Assembly (NCBI GenBank): GCA_038025085.1
Contig: CM076144.1
Coordinates: forward strand, 32,485,501-32,549,500
From: Tetragonia tetragonoides
Taxonomy: Eukaryota; Streptophyta; Magnoliopsida; Caryophyllales; Aizoaceae
Direction: 5' to 3'
DNA length: 64,000 bases
Every line of letters starts with the position of its first letter. Within the stretch, counting starts at the first letter, position 1. The notes under the pieces are model-generated. The model worked only from the letters and a program-made list of their open reading frames with translations, had not been told where the DNA came from and did no database searches. The translations under genes and the position numbers were made by a program. This document shows, piece by piece, positions 23,001-35,119 of the stretch.

Positions 23001-25598
23001 AAACCTTCTGTTCCAGACGGTAAAGTCAAAACTGGTGCCGTAGTCAACCTCTTCTTAAGCTCTTGGAAAGCTTCTTCACATTGTTCAGTCCACTTGTATT
23101 TTATCTCCTTTTTCATCAAGTTTGTGATAGGTGTAGCTATCTTGGAGAAGTCTTGCACAAATCTCCTATAATATCCAGCCAATCCGAGGAAACTTCTTAC
23201 CTCAGTCACACTTTTCGGAGCAGGCCAATCCATGACAGCCCGAATCTTAGAAGGATCAACAGAAACTCCTTCTTTAGAGATAATATGCCCAAGAAAAGCA
23301 ACACTCTCTAGCCAAAACTCACACTTTGAGAGTTTAGCGTACAACTTCTCATTCCGTAACACCTCCAAGACAGTCCTCAAGTGTCTTGCGTGTTGCTCCT
23401 TGTCTTTCGAATACACCAAAATATCATCGATAAACACGACCATAAAACTATCCAGATATGGTCTAAATGTGTTATTCATCATCTCCATAAATTTAGCAGG
23501 TGCATTAGTTAACCCAAATGGCATAACAGTAAACTCATAATGCCCATACCTTGTCCTAAAGGCAGTTTTCGCAATGTCAACCTCATCAATCCTCAGCTGA
23601 TGATAACCAGACCGCAAATCCACCTTAGAAAACACTCCAGCTCCTTGGAGTTGATCTAGCAAGTCTTCAATCCTAGGTAGAGGATACCTATTCTTGACAG
23701 TGACCTTGTTCAACTCACGATAGTCAATGCAGAGACGCAGACTACCATCCTTTTTACGCACAAATAGAACTGGTGCGCCCCACGGTGACACACTAGGTCT
23801 AATGTACCCCTTCTCTAACAACTCTTCCACTTGCTCCTTTAGCTCTTTCATCTCTAAAGGTGCCATTCTATAAGGTGCCCTCGAAATCGGACCTGTTCCA
23901 GGAACTAGGTCAATCTGAAAAACAGTATCCCTCACTGGTGGCATACCAGGAATCTCCTTAGGAAACACATCCGGAAACTCATTGACCACGTCAATCTTTG
24001 AGATTTCCTCGTCTATTCCCTCTACATTCTGAATGTGACACAAAAATCCCTCACATGAATATTAAAAAGTAGACATTGCTACACCAAGTGAATTTTCAAC
24101 ATATAACATGCATTCACTAACATAATTCTATACGAATTATCACAAGTAAATAAATAACAATTATCCCTTCCACTAACCAAGTACGAATAAACATTCCAAT
24201 TTGATACTTAGAAAATGAACATTCATAATTCATCTAGACATGAATTACGACAATGAATTACATAATTCACCAACCAATACTAGACGATGAATTACCTTTA
24301 AAAATAAGGCAAGTCCAACAATCAAACAACATAAGCTCCTTACGTTTAAGTGCGGTCAACGGGCCCTAACAAATCCACAATACACAAATAGTCAATATCT
24401 TGACTTCTAAACCACTTTATTAAACTTTAAAGATGATTTAGTACCCTTAATTAAATTAATTAAGTTGCTGGAATTTTCAGTTACTCATGCATGCTCAAAG
24501 TTTCCAAAAACAATTTGCATAAACTAAATTAGGAAACTTTTCAAAACTATAAAAACAAGTCAACAAGTCAACACAAAACACCACCAACACCAACCACCAC
24601 CGCACCATCGCTGACCACCGCCTACGGTGGTCAGTGGCGCCGAGCAGCCGCTGCTGACCAGCAGCCCGGCGTTGCCGGCTGCAGCACGACAGGGTGCTGC
24701 CGTGTGCAGTACACGGCCCTACCGTGTTGCACCACCCGAAACCTATTATTTATTTATTTGGTTAATCAAACTTAATAAATCCAAATCTAATTAAATCTAC
24801 ACAACTAATAGATTTTCAGATTTAATTAAATCACAAGATCCAACCTTTTGAACTCAAACTTTGATTGAATTCAATAAAACAACAAACCCAACCCTAATCA
24901 TGATCCTATCATGCAAAGACCATAGAATCTAGCAAACCCTAGGCAAAACATAAATTAGGGTTTACTCATACAAAACTAGAGTTCATAAAACTCATACTTG
25001 AATCAAATCTAAAAGCTTTTAAGAATAAAAAACAAGTTTAGAACACTTACTTGAAAATCAAGGGATTAAAACTGAGCAAAGGATGAATTGTGAAATAGTG
25101 AAGAATTTTCTCTTTCATTTCTCCTTGTGTCGTGCGTGTGAGAGTGAGAGAGAGTCCTTTTTTTTTTTTTTTTTTTTGATTTGGTAAAGCGTCAGTTGAA
25201 TTTGAAAGCTGAGTGTATTTAGGAACCCAAATACACTCCTTCCTTATCTCAACTTATTCTTTCCTAAAACCTCTCCTAAAATCACTCCACTAGCTAAAAT
25301 TTTAGGAAACAAAATTCTAGAATAAAATTCTGAAAATTGGTGCCTTATTTTCGGCCACCTAGCCGAAAATAATGGCCCAATTCTTTGCCCATAATTTCGG
25401 CCAAACCGAAATTTCAGCCCACCAAAATCCTTTTTATTTATTTGGCCCAATTATAATTTAATTAGGTCCAAAACCAAAATCCATTATTAATTAGGCACTT
25501 TAAACATTTATGAGCCCAATTAATTAATTAAATACGAAATTGCATTTTCTTTTTAAGTAATTATTATTCTAAAATGAATAATAATACGGGGTATTACA
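20071..25598 (-). mobile_element. Ty3/gypsy chromovirus-type element, internally deleted
   Basis: The element begins TGTAACACCCCG and ends CGGGGTATTACA on the plus strand. It is flanked by ACATG at 20066-20070 and 25599-25603. Pol is on the minus strand (24062-21325). Gag and protease are missing and pol abuts LTR-like sequence at about 24062. The C-terminal chromodomain is also missing after 21325. The two flanking arms (20071-21325 and 24062-25598) do not visibly overlap each other. This fits a long LTR of at least 2.8 kb from which deletions removed the inner part of each copy. RT and integrase motifs resemble the Tekay clade. Confidence 0.85.
21325..24062 (-). pseudogene. Gypsy pol: RT, RNase H and integrase
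   Basis: RT at 24043-22901 has the [38 protein letters not shown] and FIDDILVYS motifs. RNase H follows with a TDASKNGLG stretch and, after a frameshift near 22905, [17 protein letters not shown] second shift near 22675 leads into integrase (22679-21657). Integrase has an HHCC finger ending GCLTCQKVK, then DDE residues in SMDFVTGLP, SDRDTRFLSNFW and DGQTERTIQTLED. A third shift near 21690 splits the C-terminal part (21702 to about 21330). With three frameshifts and truncated ends it cannot encode a working polyprotein. Confidence 0.88.
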
Positions 25599-25603
25599 AC
25601 ATG

Positions 25604-26924
25604 TCTCGGGTCTTTGGACCTTGAGTATTGGGCAATTTGAGTCCGTCAGGGACTTTCATATTAATTTTAGTGTCAAGTGACCCATATAAGTATGTAGTCA
25701 AGACATCCGTTAGTCTTATTTGCATCTTTGGGTTACAACTAGGCTTGTTAGGAATCTTAATGTCGTTGCATCCACTGCTGGTGAATATGTTTTGTCCAAA
25801 TCGATTCCTGGCTTTTGAAAAAATCCTTGAGCTACGAGCCTTACTGTGTATCTCACGACATCATTTTTCTCATTTCTCATTCATACAAATTTCCATTTAT
25901 ATCTGACGGATTCTATACCTTTTGGAGTTTGAGTTACAGGCCCAAAAACTTGTCGTTTCTTTAATGACTTTAACTCTGCCTCCATTGCTTCTTTCCATTT
26001 AGACCAATCACCTCGTCAATGACACTCATCGATTGACTTTGGTTTAGTGTCATCTTCATTGATGATCATGTCTATGGCAATTGTACGTGTATATAAACAC
26101 TTCAGCAATCCTAGTTTCTCTTATGTTCCATTTCTTTCCAGTATAGACATAATTCAGAGAGATTTCATAATTGTCTATATTTTCATGCTCGCTTATTGTT
26201 TCCTTTTCCATTTCAATCTCATTTTTATGGTCAATGTTATTGCATGTGTTGTTTACTTGCTCTTTTCCTTTCTATGAGGTTTGAGCTTATTCAACATCTA
26301 TATTTCCCATTCTCTTTGGTTTTCTTGGCTTTAAATCCTTTGAGCCAGACGGTCTACCACACTTTCTTTTTATGGTAGATTCATGAGTAATGAGTCCTTT
26401 TGGATTTTCTGTTAGGATCTCAATCCATGTAGGAGTGTTTCTTGCAGGGATATGAGATTTGTCTTTTTTTTTGTATTAGTGAATGCATCAAGCATTTATT
26501 TGCAATGTATTGTAAATGGATAATTTTCTGAACTTCATGTTCACAACTTTTCAATCGAGAATCAAGGTGGAATAATGTGATTACATTCCATGATATTTAT
26601 GACGTTTTCGGGTCCACTTTTTATCCCCGTAAGGTCGGAAATCTTGTCTCACTAAAATGACAATCAACAAACATTGATATGAATATCACCAGTCAATGGT
26701 ACAGTTCAAGGTATTTTAGTATAGATGGTGATTCATATCCAACATATATTCCCAACCTTCTTTGTGGACACATCTTAGTACAATTTGGTGGGGCTATTAG
26801 GACATATAGTGCACATCCGAGTGCTCTTAAATGTGCGATGTTTGAGTTTCTTGCTCTTCTACCAATTATATCGAAGAAATTTCATAATAAACAGTCAGCC
26901 GTAGACTGATTAATTCTGCTGCAT
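25604..26924 (-). pseudogene. Copia integrase C-terminus and RT N-terminus
   Basis: Near 26924 the minus strand reads ILHAAELI and then a GIYVGYESPSI-like segment near 26735, both integrase C-terminal. The RT start follows at about 26030-25930 (DWSKWKEAMEAELKSLKKRQ, FGPV) and continues to KPRDM at 25604. Several stops interrupt it. It is bounded left by the gypsy insertion and right by the solo LTR. Confidence 0.75.
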
Positions 26925-27786
26925 GTAAATGTAAACACCAGGGTTTGAATTTTAATCCCTTTCTCTTGGGTGTTTAGGATATTTGAATAGTCGCCGCCAA
27001 ATTTTAAGGAAAACACTTGGAAATCACTAAAGAAACCAAATTGAAAGTCTAGAAAGACTCCAACCTAGGTTTAATGCACCCCAATTCCGATTGGGGATAA
27101 TTTGACTCTAGTGATCCAAAGGACCAAAGACGACTTCGGGGTATGGGTACAAATTGGGAAGGTGTTAGGCACCCAATTACACCCGTTAAACAAACGGCCT
27201 CTACTAATAAATCTTGATTAATAATTAAAGTTGCACGGTTGCCCAATTACTAGAATTAACTAAGTGGGTTGAACAACATGAAATTATTGCTATTGTTATC
27301 ACTTTGCACATGAGTTATCCAATTACATGCTATGGATTAATAAAGCGCAAGATTAACCCAATAAATACACAAGATAAAATATTCTCCAAAATCAACTGTT
27401 CTTGCTTAACGCGCCAATTGCCAACTTCCATCAATAAAAAAGTTAGTAACTTCATTGGAATTAAATCATAACAATAAAGAAGTAGTTAATAAATACATGA
27501 TTCTCATGCAATAATTATAACTAATCATGAAATTAATCTAGTTCTATGCTAATTAAACTAATTAAACATTCAAACATGCAAAAACATGATTTTTATGCTA
27601 AACATGCAATATACATGAATTAAACTATTCTGATATAATTAATATACTAATATACAAAATAATAGTCAAAACATGCAAATTAATCAACTATAAGCATAAC
27701 CTAAGTAAAACATGGTGTTATAAAGAATTGATTTAAGGAGGCACAAGTTATGCTGAAACGGCTAACGTGCTCCCTCACTGCCATCA

Positions 27787-29168
27787 ATGAGGAAAAACAA
27801 CGGCAAACGTCAATCAACTATGCCACTTCGGGAGTTTCTGGGTACTGCTGCTTTAGATCCTTTAGTTGAATCTGATACTTCGTCGACATCGGAAGGAGAG
27901 GGTGATTTAGGAGCTTACAGCTCGCTTTCGAAAGGGCTTTCAGGGTTTTAGAATTTGGGGTCGAGTCCTCATCCTCGAGCTTCACGGAGTATACTGATGG
28001 TTCCTACACCCCGACAGGGTGGTGACTCACCGGCGACAGGGGTTGTTACTCCGGCGACAACCACGACGCCTTGTTTGGAAGCATCGAGCCTAACACCGCC
28101 GACTCCATCTATTGCGACTGCCTCGCCGGCGCGTGAGGAGGCAATTTCTGCTCCCGAGGTAATTTCTGCATCTGAAAATGAAACTTATGTAACTATTTCT
28201 TCCAATCGCATTGCTACTGATACTATGAAGCTGAAATATATACCGCATGTGATTCAAGACGAAACCAGTAGTTAAACTGTTAAAAACTGAGATTGAGAAG
28301 GAGAATAAGAAATGGGCAACTTCTCTAATTGGGTTTGTGCTTGGAGATGCACCTTATTTGAGTCAGATAGAGAAATTTGTGACTTCTCAATGGAATTTTG
28401 TGACAACCCCTAAATGTTATTTACATGAGGAAGGGTACTTCATCTTTAAATTTGCATTTGAAATTGACATGAATGATGTTCTTGCTCGTGGTCCGTATGC
28501 TTTTAGTTCTAAGCCATTTATTTTGATGAAATGGACTAGTGACTTCAAGATGGATCCCTCAACTTATCGTACTGTTCCTTTCTGGATTCAATTCCAAAAT
28601 TTACCTTTGCAATGCTGGTCTCTTGATTCGTTGAGTAGATTAGGTAGCTGTGTTGGCAAGCCTTTACATGTAGATAGAGTGACTGCTGAGCAGGAGAGAA
28701 TTTCATTTGCAAGAGTGCTTATTAATGTGGATATCACTGTTCCTTACCCTAAGGAAGTGTGGTTCCAAGCAGATGATGGAACCATGGTAAAACAAGCAGT
28801 TCAGTTTGAGTGGAAGCCTGCCTTCTGTCAAATTTGCAGAAAATTTGGGCACTTGTCTGAGAAATGTGATACTAATGCACCTGATGTTGCCACTGGTACC
28901 CAACATAATCCACCTCCACAGAATAGAAGAGGTAGGAGGAAGAGAAATGCTCCTACTTGGAGACCTAGACAGGCTCCAAGTGAAGAAGCTGACACTGGTT
29001 CTCAAGCAGGGGGTACTATGAACTTTACTGTTGTTGTCACTGAAGAAACCAATAAGGAAACATATTTTCAACTCACAGATTGGTCTACATCTGTTGAGGA
29101 ACAGAGTTGGGGAGGAAAGACAAGCGTCTATACTTACAAAGAATTCTTTTGCTGTTCTTCAAAATCAT
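27787..29168 (+). pseudogene. LINE ORF1 (DUF4283 domain and zinc knuckle)
   Basis: The frame opens at 27787, meets a stop near 27949, continues to 28275, and shifts near 28262. The main part (28337-29168) has a DUF4283 fold with GYFIFKFAFEIDMNDVLARG and VPFWIQFQNLPLQCW. A CCHC knuckle follows (FCQICRKFGHLSEKC) and then a basic Arg-rich tail (RRGRRKR). This is the standard nucleic-acid-binding ORF1 of plant L1 elements. One internal stop and one frameshift disable it. Confidence 0.85.
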
Positions 29169-29335
29169 GAACCTGAGGCTACTGTAGTTAAGATGGGTAC
29201 AGGACAAGGGATCTCTGTGGTGTTGCAGAGCCCTGTTATTAATTTTGACATTCATCAGGGGGTGAGTATCATCCAAGGAAGAAGTAAGGACTTGGAGGGC
29301 CTTGAGAGTAGACCTCCAGACCCTACTAATTCCAA

Positions 29336-32030
29336 ATGAAGCTCATCTTTTGGAATGTGAGGGGCCTTAACAAGCCCCACAAGCAAAGGCAGGTAAGGAA
29401 ATTCATTCTGAAGTATAAAATCTCATTTGCTGTTTTAATTGAAACTAGAGTCAAGAGTGCTAAACTTAGTAAGGTCACTGCACACTTAGTACATGCTTGG
29501 TCCCATTTCTGTAATCAGCTGTAAATGGTAGCATTCTGCTTACATGGGATCCATTTGTTCTTTGCGTTGATAATGAAGATGTCACAAATCTTTGTTCACT
29601 GCAAATTGAGTCTTGTGACTGGTGAGATATTCTATATTACTGCTATATATGCTAGGAACTGTGTGATTCTAAGATAAAGCTGCTGGAATGATATTATTCA
29701 GTTTGGTAATTCTATTTCTGCACCTTGGATACTTGGTGGAGATTTCAATTCCACTTTGCATGTATCTGAGAGATTACAGGCTGGTAATAAATTCTCTGGA
29801 ATTGATGAATTATAACTTTTATGTGCTTCACTGGGGTTGGAAGATATTAGAAGTACTGGATCTGATTTTACATGGTGCAATAAGCAGGATGCTTCTGACA
29901 GGGTGTATAGTAGACTGGATCGTGTTCTTGGGAATGGGGCTTGGTTCTCTGCATACCCTGCTGTTGAGGTGGAATTCTTAGTACCTTCTATTTCTAACCA
30001 CTCCCCTGGTGTGATGCATTTTAGGCATGATGATGTCACTAGTAAGAAGCCCTTCAGGTTCTTCAATGCCTGGTTAAAGCATGAGTCATTTATGACTGTT
30101 TTAAAAGAGGGCTGGCAGTACAATGGTGTTGGCTCTTTCATGTTTAAGGTGCTACAGAAACATAAGAATTTGAAGCACAAGTTGAAGAACTCTAACCTGT
30201 ATTACTCTAATATGGGAAGCAGAGTTAATACAGCTAGAGATGATGTAGAACAGGCTCAAATTGCACTCACCAAAAACTTGTTTGATATTGATCAACAAAG
30301 AAAAAGAAGCAACTGGGAAGCTTGAACATCTGCTACAAATAGAGGAACTTTTTCTAAAGCAGAAGTCCAGGATTAACTAGATGCAAACTGGAGATGCTAA
30401 TACAAGCTACTTCCAAGCTTGTGTCAAAGCTAGAAGAGCTGTGAATAAAATCATTTCTATACACACTATTGAGGGAGTGCGCATTACTCAACCTCAAGAT
30501 ATCCAACAAGAATTTAAGAAGTTTTTTCAAGGGCTCATGGGATCAGCGGCTGAGGAGATACTAGCTATTGACCTCAAATTATTTCAAATGGAAATGTGTT
30601 AACAATTGAGCATCAGATCAACCTATGTGTACCTTTCTCTGCACAATAAATCAAACAAGCTCTCTGAGAGATGAATGGTGACAAAGAACCAGGCCTTGAT
30701 GGTTATACTGCAGCATTTTACAAAGCTTCTTGGGGTACTATTGGTCAAGAAATTACACAGGTTATTCAGAGTATTTTCCATTCTGGTAAGATACTCAAAG
30801 CTTTGAACTGCACTTCAGTTGCACTTGTGCCTAAGGATAACCCTATGTATGTGAGTGATTACCGTCCCATTGCCTGCTGTAATATACTTTATAAAAACTG
30901 TCAAAAAGCTTTGGCTAATAGGCTTTGTAGTGTGTTGGACAGTGTTGTTAGTGAGGAACAATATGCTTGTATTAAAAACAGATTCATTGGTGATAATATT
31001 GTGCTAGCTCATGAATTGATCAAATTCTATGGTAGAAAGGGTATCTCTCCAAGATGCATATTGAAGGTTGACTTGAGAAATGCCTAGGACTCCATTGAAT
31101 GGAGCTTCCTTGAGCAGGTACTTCTTGGTCTTCAATTCCCTATGAAGTTTGTGAACTGGGTTAAAATGTGTACTATCTGCACTGTTAATTATTCTCTCAT
31201 GTTTAATGGTGTGCCAATGAAGCCTTTTGAGGCTAAGAGAGGTTTGAGGCAGGGTGACCCTATTTCCCCATACCTTTTTGTGATTGCCATGGACTACTTA
31301 TCTAGATATCTAAAAGTGTTGAAAACCAAGCCAAGTTTTAGGTACCACTCCAGGTGCAAAAGATTTGAGCTTGTTCATAATATTTTTGCGGACACAATTT
31401 TTTAACCTGCCTGTCTCTGTGATTCATAAAATTGAGCAACTATGTGGACGTTTCTTGTGGATTGGTTTAGCTGATCCAAGCAGCAGGGCCTTAGTTGTTT
31501 GGTCAGATATATGCACTCCTGCAACCTAAGGTGTCTTAGGTATCTTTGATCTCACACTTTGGAACAAAGCTTCACTTGGTAAACTTTTGTGGGATGTGCA
31601 GCATCATAAAGAGAAGTTATGGGTTAGGTGGATTGATGCTTACTATATGCAACAAGCTCCTTTTTGGTCTGCTCCAAAGCCTGCCCAAGCCTCCTGGATA
31701 ATTCAGAACCTGTTTGACTTGATAAATGTTTTGGCTACTAGTGTTTTAAGACAGGGATCTGTCAAATACAGAATGGGAGCTGTTTATAAGTCTCTGCTTC
31801 CTACAGCAACAAAGAAGGGTTGGACTAATCTGGTTTGGTGTTCAACATCTTTTCCAAGGTGGAAATCTATTCTCTGGCTATGTATTCTCAACAGACTGCC
31901 TACTTGGAAAATCCTATAGAAAATTGGTTTCCAAGGACCTATTGTATGTGTGCTATGCAAGTGTGATGCTGAAAACCCACTCTCACTTGTTCTTTGAGTG
32001 TCCTTTCACTAAAGAATTGTGGAGTAAGAT
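29336..32030 (+). pseudogene. LINE ORF2, endonuclease and RT, 5' part
   Basis: The endonuclease start MKLIFWNVRGLNKPHKQRQV (29336) is followed by a frameshifted endonuclease C-terminus (SDFTWCNKQDASDRVYSRLD, about 29860). RT blocks occur at 30665-31405: PGLDGYTAAFYKA, SDYRPIACCNILYK and RGLRQGDPISPYLF. At 31395 the frame reads FADT where FADD is expected. It then jumps to IEQLCGRFLW, so a few hundred bases after the active site are deleted. The C-terminal zinc-finger segment (zf-RVT; HLFFECPF) begins at about 31950 and is cut at 32030. Confidence 0.85.
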
Positions 32031-34822
32031 TGTAATACCCCTTATATTTTCAGTATTTTCCGAAATTAATTTATTAGTTTCTAAAGTAGTATTTATTTAG
32101 TTTTATAGTCATTGGACTTAATACATTGATTTAAGTTTGGTGTGTATTTATTTTTGGCTTTTACGTGAAAAAAAGAAAAATGAGGTATTTGAGTTCTACT
32201 AGAATCTGTCCAAGTCTCCACCGCCTCCCTATTTCTTAAAAGCGTGGTTCTTAGCTTTGCTTTTCAAAAGCCTTTCTTCCTGCCCCTGAGCAAAACCCAC
32301 GACACCAACACCATCACCCACAATCCTCGACCACCACCACCGCGACTGCCCTTCTCTTCTCTATTTTCTTGCTCATCTCGAAACTCTACTGCTGCTCCTG
32401 TTACTTTGCTGTTGATCGAAGATTTTCGCTGCCTTTTTCTCTCTCCTACGCATGTCTCTTTTCTGTTGAGGGCGGAACTTCTCTCTCCTCTGTTCTAGTG
32501 CGCTGCTCTCGTTGCTGTTGGGCTAGTTGCAGACCACCACGAGGTGGTTGACGACCCAATTAGACCGCCCGGAGTCATGGGTTTGTGGCGTAGCTTGCCA
32601 CCGTCTTCATCCTTTCTCTCTCCTAGTTGGTTTGTTTTCCAAAACCATAAGCCCTAAATTGAATTGGGTATTTAGTGACTTGAATTCTGAATGGGGTTTT
32701 AATTTATCTATTCTATTTCTATGCATATATGATGGATGTTTGAGGATTGAATTGGCGTTTATGGTGCGTAATGGCTTTCGGTTGTTCGATTAGAGGTAAC
32801 TACGTCTATTACGTCAGGTTCATTTTACATTCGTTTTGAGCCTTATTATGTGTAAATGTGATTAGATTACATAGAATGTGATGATGGAAGTTGCTAGATA
32901 GTAATTTATATGAATTTCAGAAATTAGTTGCATAGTGTGTGTTATATGGAGTATGAAATAGCTGGAAAAATTACTCAAAGCATGTAAGTAAACTATAGTG
33001 TTAGGTTGATTGAGCATGTAATTAAACTAGTAAAGATTGATTGATTTGTTGTTTTACATGAGTTTTCTTCTGTCCTGTATTATCTTTATCAGAGATATGA
33101 CTGAGCTTAGGTATAATAATTCAGCTAGATCAATACGTAGTATAAGTTATGTACAATTTGAGCATTTTGTTTGTTTAGAGTAAAAGCTTTTGCCTAGTTC
33201 TATTGGTGACATGTTACAACTGAGGTTAGCTGCATATTGATTAAAAATGTGTGCAAGATAACTCATACTCAGAAGTAGTATTCTTAAGTTAGTTATCAGT
33301 GCATAGTCTAAGCGTTCTAGATTGCTAAGGAATGATTTTTAGATGCTTTTAGTTCAGTTAGCTGCTGTGTATGTCCGAGTATAATGGGTAAAACGTGATG
33401 TGTATCAGAGAGTGTTTTTATGCAGGCTTTTGCGGAACAAGATGTATTTTTCTATTTACGTGAGTTGATTTTAAAGTGCTCTATTATTGTAATTCCTACT
33501 GTATGCAACTATAACTTGAACTAGCCAAGTGTCAGAGCAAGAATGTTAGAAGTATGAAAAAATGACCAGTATATCTTAAGCTTTATGGTATGTTAGCAAG
33601 TAAATAAGTAAAGTTAAACTGAAAAGAGAATGACACTTAAAGTGCTCTAAAGCTATGAGCTTGAAATGAATGATATAAGCAAGTATATGACGTACAATGT
33701 AAACGTCATAAGAAAGGAAAGAAATGAAGAGCTATTAAGGTCTCAAATCAGATATAAAAAGAAGAAAGAATGCTGATATGATTGTTACTACAAACTAGCA
33801 TTGAATATGTGAGTAATTATGTCATTTGTTGTGCTAAAGCCATAAGATACAAAAGAAAAGAAAAGCTACTTAAGCTACTAATAACGTAAAGTGGAAGATG
33901 GCTCTGGGCAGTAGGAACCTATGGGTACTCCAGATGTGTTATATGGGAGACATCCCCAGAGCTTAGCTGTGGTCCCCAGTTGTGACCTAGCCCCCAGTTG
34001 TGGTCAGCAGGTGTGGCACATTTGGCCCCCAGTTGTGGCTTGACCCCCAGTTGTGGTCAAGGGTTTAAACGCCCCCGAGATGCGGCGGCCCTAGGAACCT
34101 CTCCCTTATGCCCAACTCAGTAATGCAAGATTAATAATAAAAGCTATTAAGATATCCCGAGTATAGAGGATATCTAGAAAGAAGTTACTTGTTTTTAGTA
34201 CTATCGTTGGTATTCTCTTTATTTGTATAAGTGTATGGTGTTTATAGTAAGTAAAGTTTGCAAAAGACTAATTAGGATCTCTTGTTTGATTAAATTGAAG
34301 CATGTTTATACGTTTAGACTTGATTTGAATCTATAAGGAGCTTTACTAGATAGATATTGGTTACTCAGTTCACGTTGACCCGTTTCGGGCTGTCACCCAC
34401 GATGTGAATCGTGTCTTTCCCTGGTGACAGATTACTTGTGTGCAGGTTGTAAGGATGCTCACAGATAATTTAGATTGTCTTGGCAAGAACAGTTTATTTT
34501 TAGATATTAATTATGTTTCTAGTTTTTAAATTGAGTTGTAATAAATAGATCACCTAGAATTATTTTCAGATTATTATTATTAGTTTTCAGTTGAAGAGCC
34601 TTGCACTCATTCGTATGAGTGAGTGTGGCGGTAGCGCCCTGAATTTGATTAGAATCTTCCGCTGGGTTGTGGGATATGATGTTATATTATTTCTGTAAAG
34701 CTGGTTTATATAAGCCTTTTTAGGCTGGTTTGTTCAGTTTTCAAACGGAACTCCGTCGGATTTTCGGCGCGAGTTTTATTTATTTTTATTTAATTATTAG
34801 GCGTAAAATTCGGGGTGTTACA
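32031..34822 (+). mobile_element. Solo LTR, 2.8 kb, inserted in LINE ORF2
   Basis: The element starts TGTAATACCCCTT and ends CGGGGTGTTACA, flanked by AAGAT at 32026-32030 and 34823-34827. Excising it with one TSD copy restores LWSKMLAWVQCK in the LINE. The interior has no gag or pol. It holds a CT/Pro-rich leader-like stretch (32280-32600). It also has an irregular array of CCCCAGTTGTGG units (about 33973-34060). The ends match those of Tekay-type gypsy elements. I could not align it to the gypsy element at 20071. Confidence 0.8.
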
Positions 34823-35119
34823 AAGATGCTGGCCTGGGTGCAATGCAAGCTAGCTGCTACCAGCTGGGAGGACTTCATCAGCCAAGCTAGTGTGTTAGCA
34901 AGGAGAAGAAATGCTAAAGCTAGAGCTTTTACTGTAGTTTTTTCAGCTGTGGTATACTTCATTTGGAGAGAAAGGAACACAAGATTGTTCCACAAGCGCA
35001 AGGGTGATCTGTCAAGTATTGCCAAACAGATTGCTTATGGGGTTCATGCCCGTGGTGCAGCCGCTAAGAGCAACAAGATCAAAGATTACTTTTGTAAATC
35101 TTTGAACTATTTACCTTGA
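34823..35119 (+). pseudogene. LINE ORF2 C-terminus (zf-RVT tail)
   Basis: This continues the LINE after the solo LTR: KMLAWVQCKLAATSWEDFIS, then FTVVFSAVVYFIWRERNTRL, the usual C-terminal signature of plant L1 ORF2. It ends at NYLP* (35119). About 190 bp of 3' UTR follow. Confidence 0.85.
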
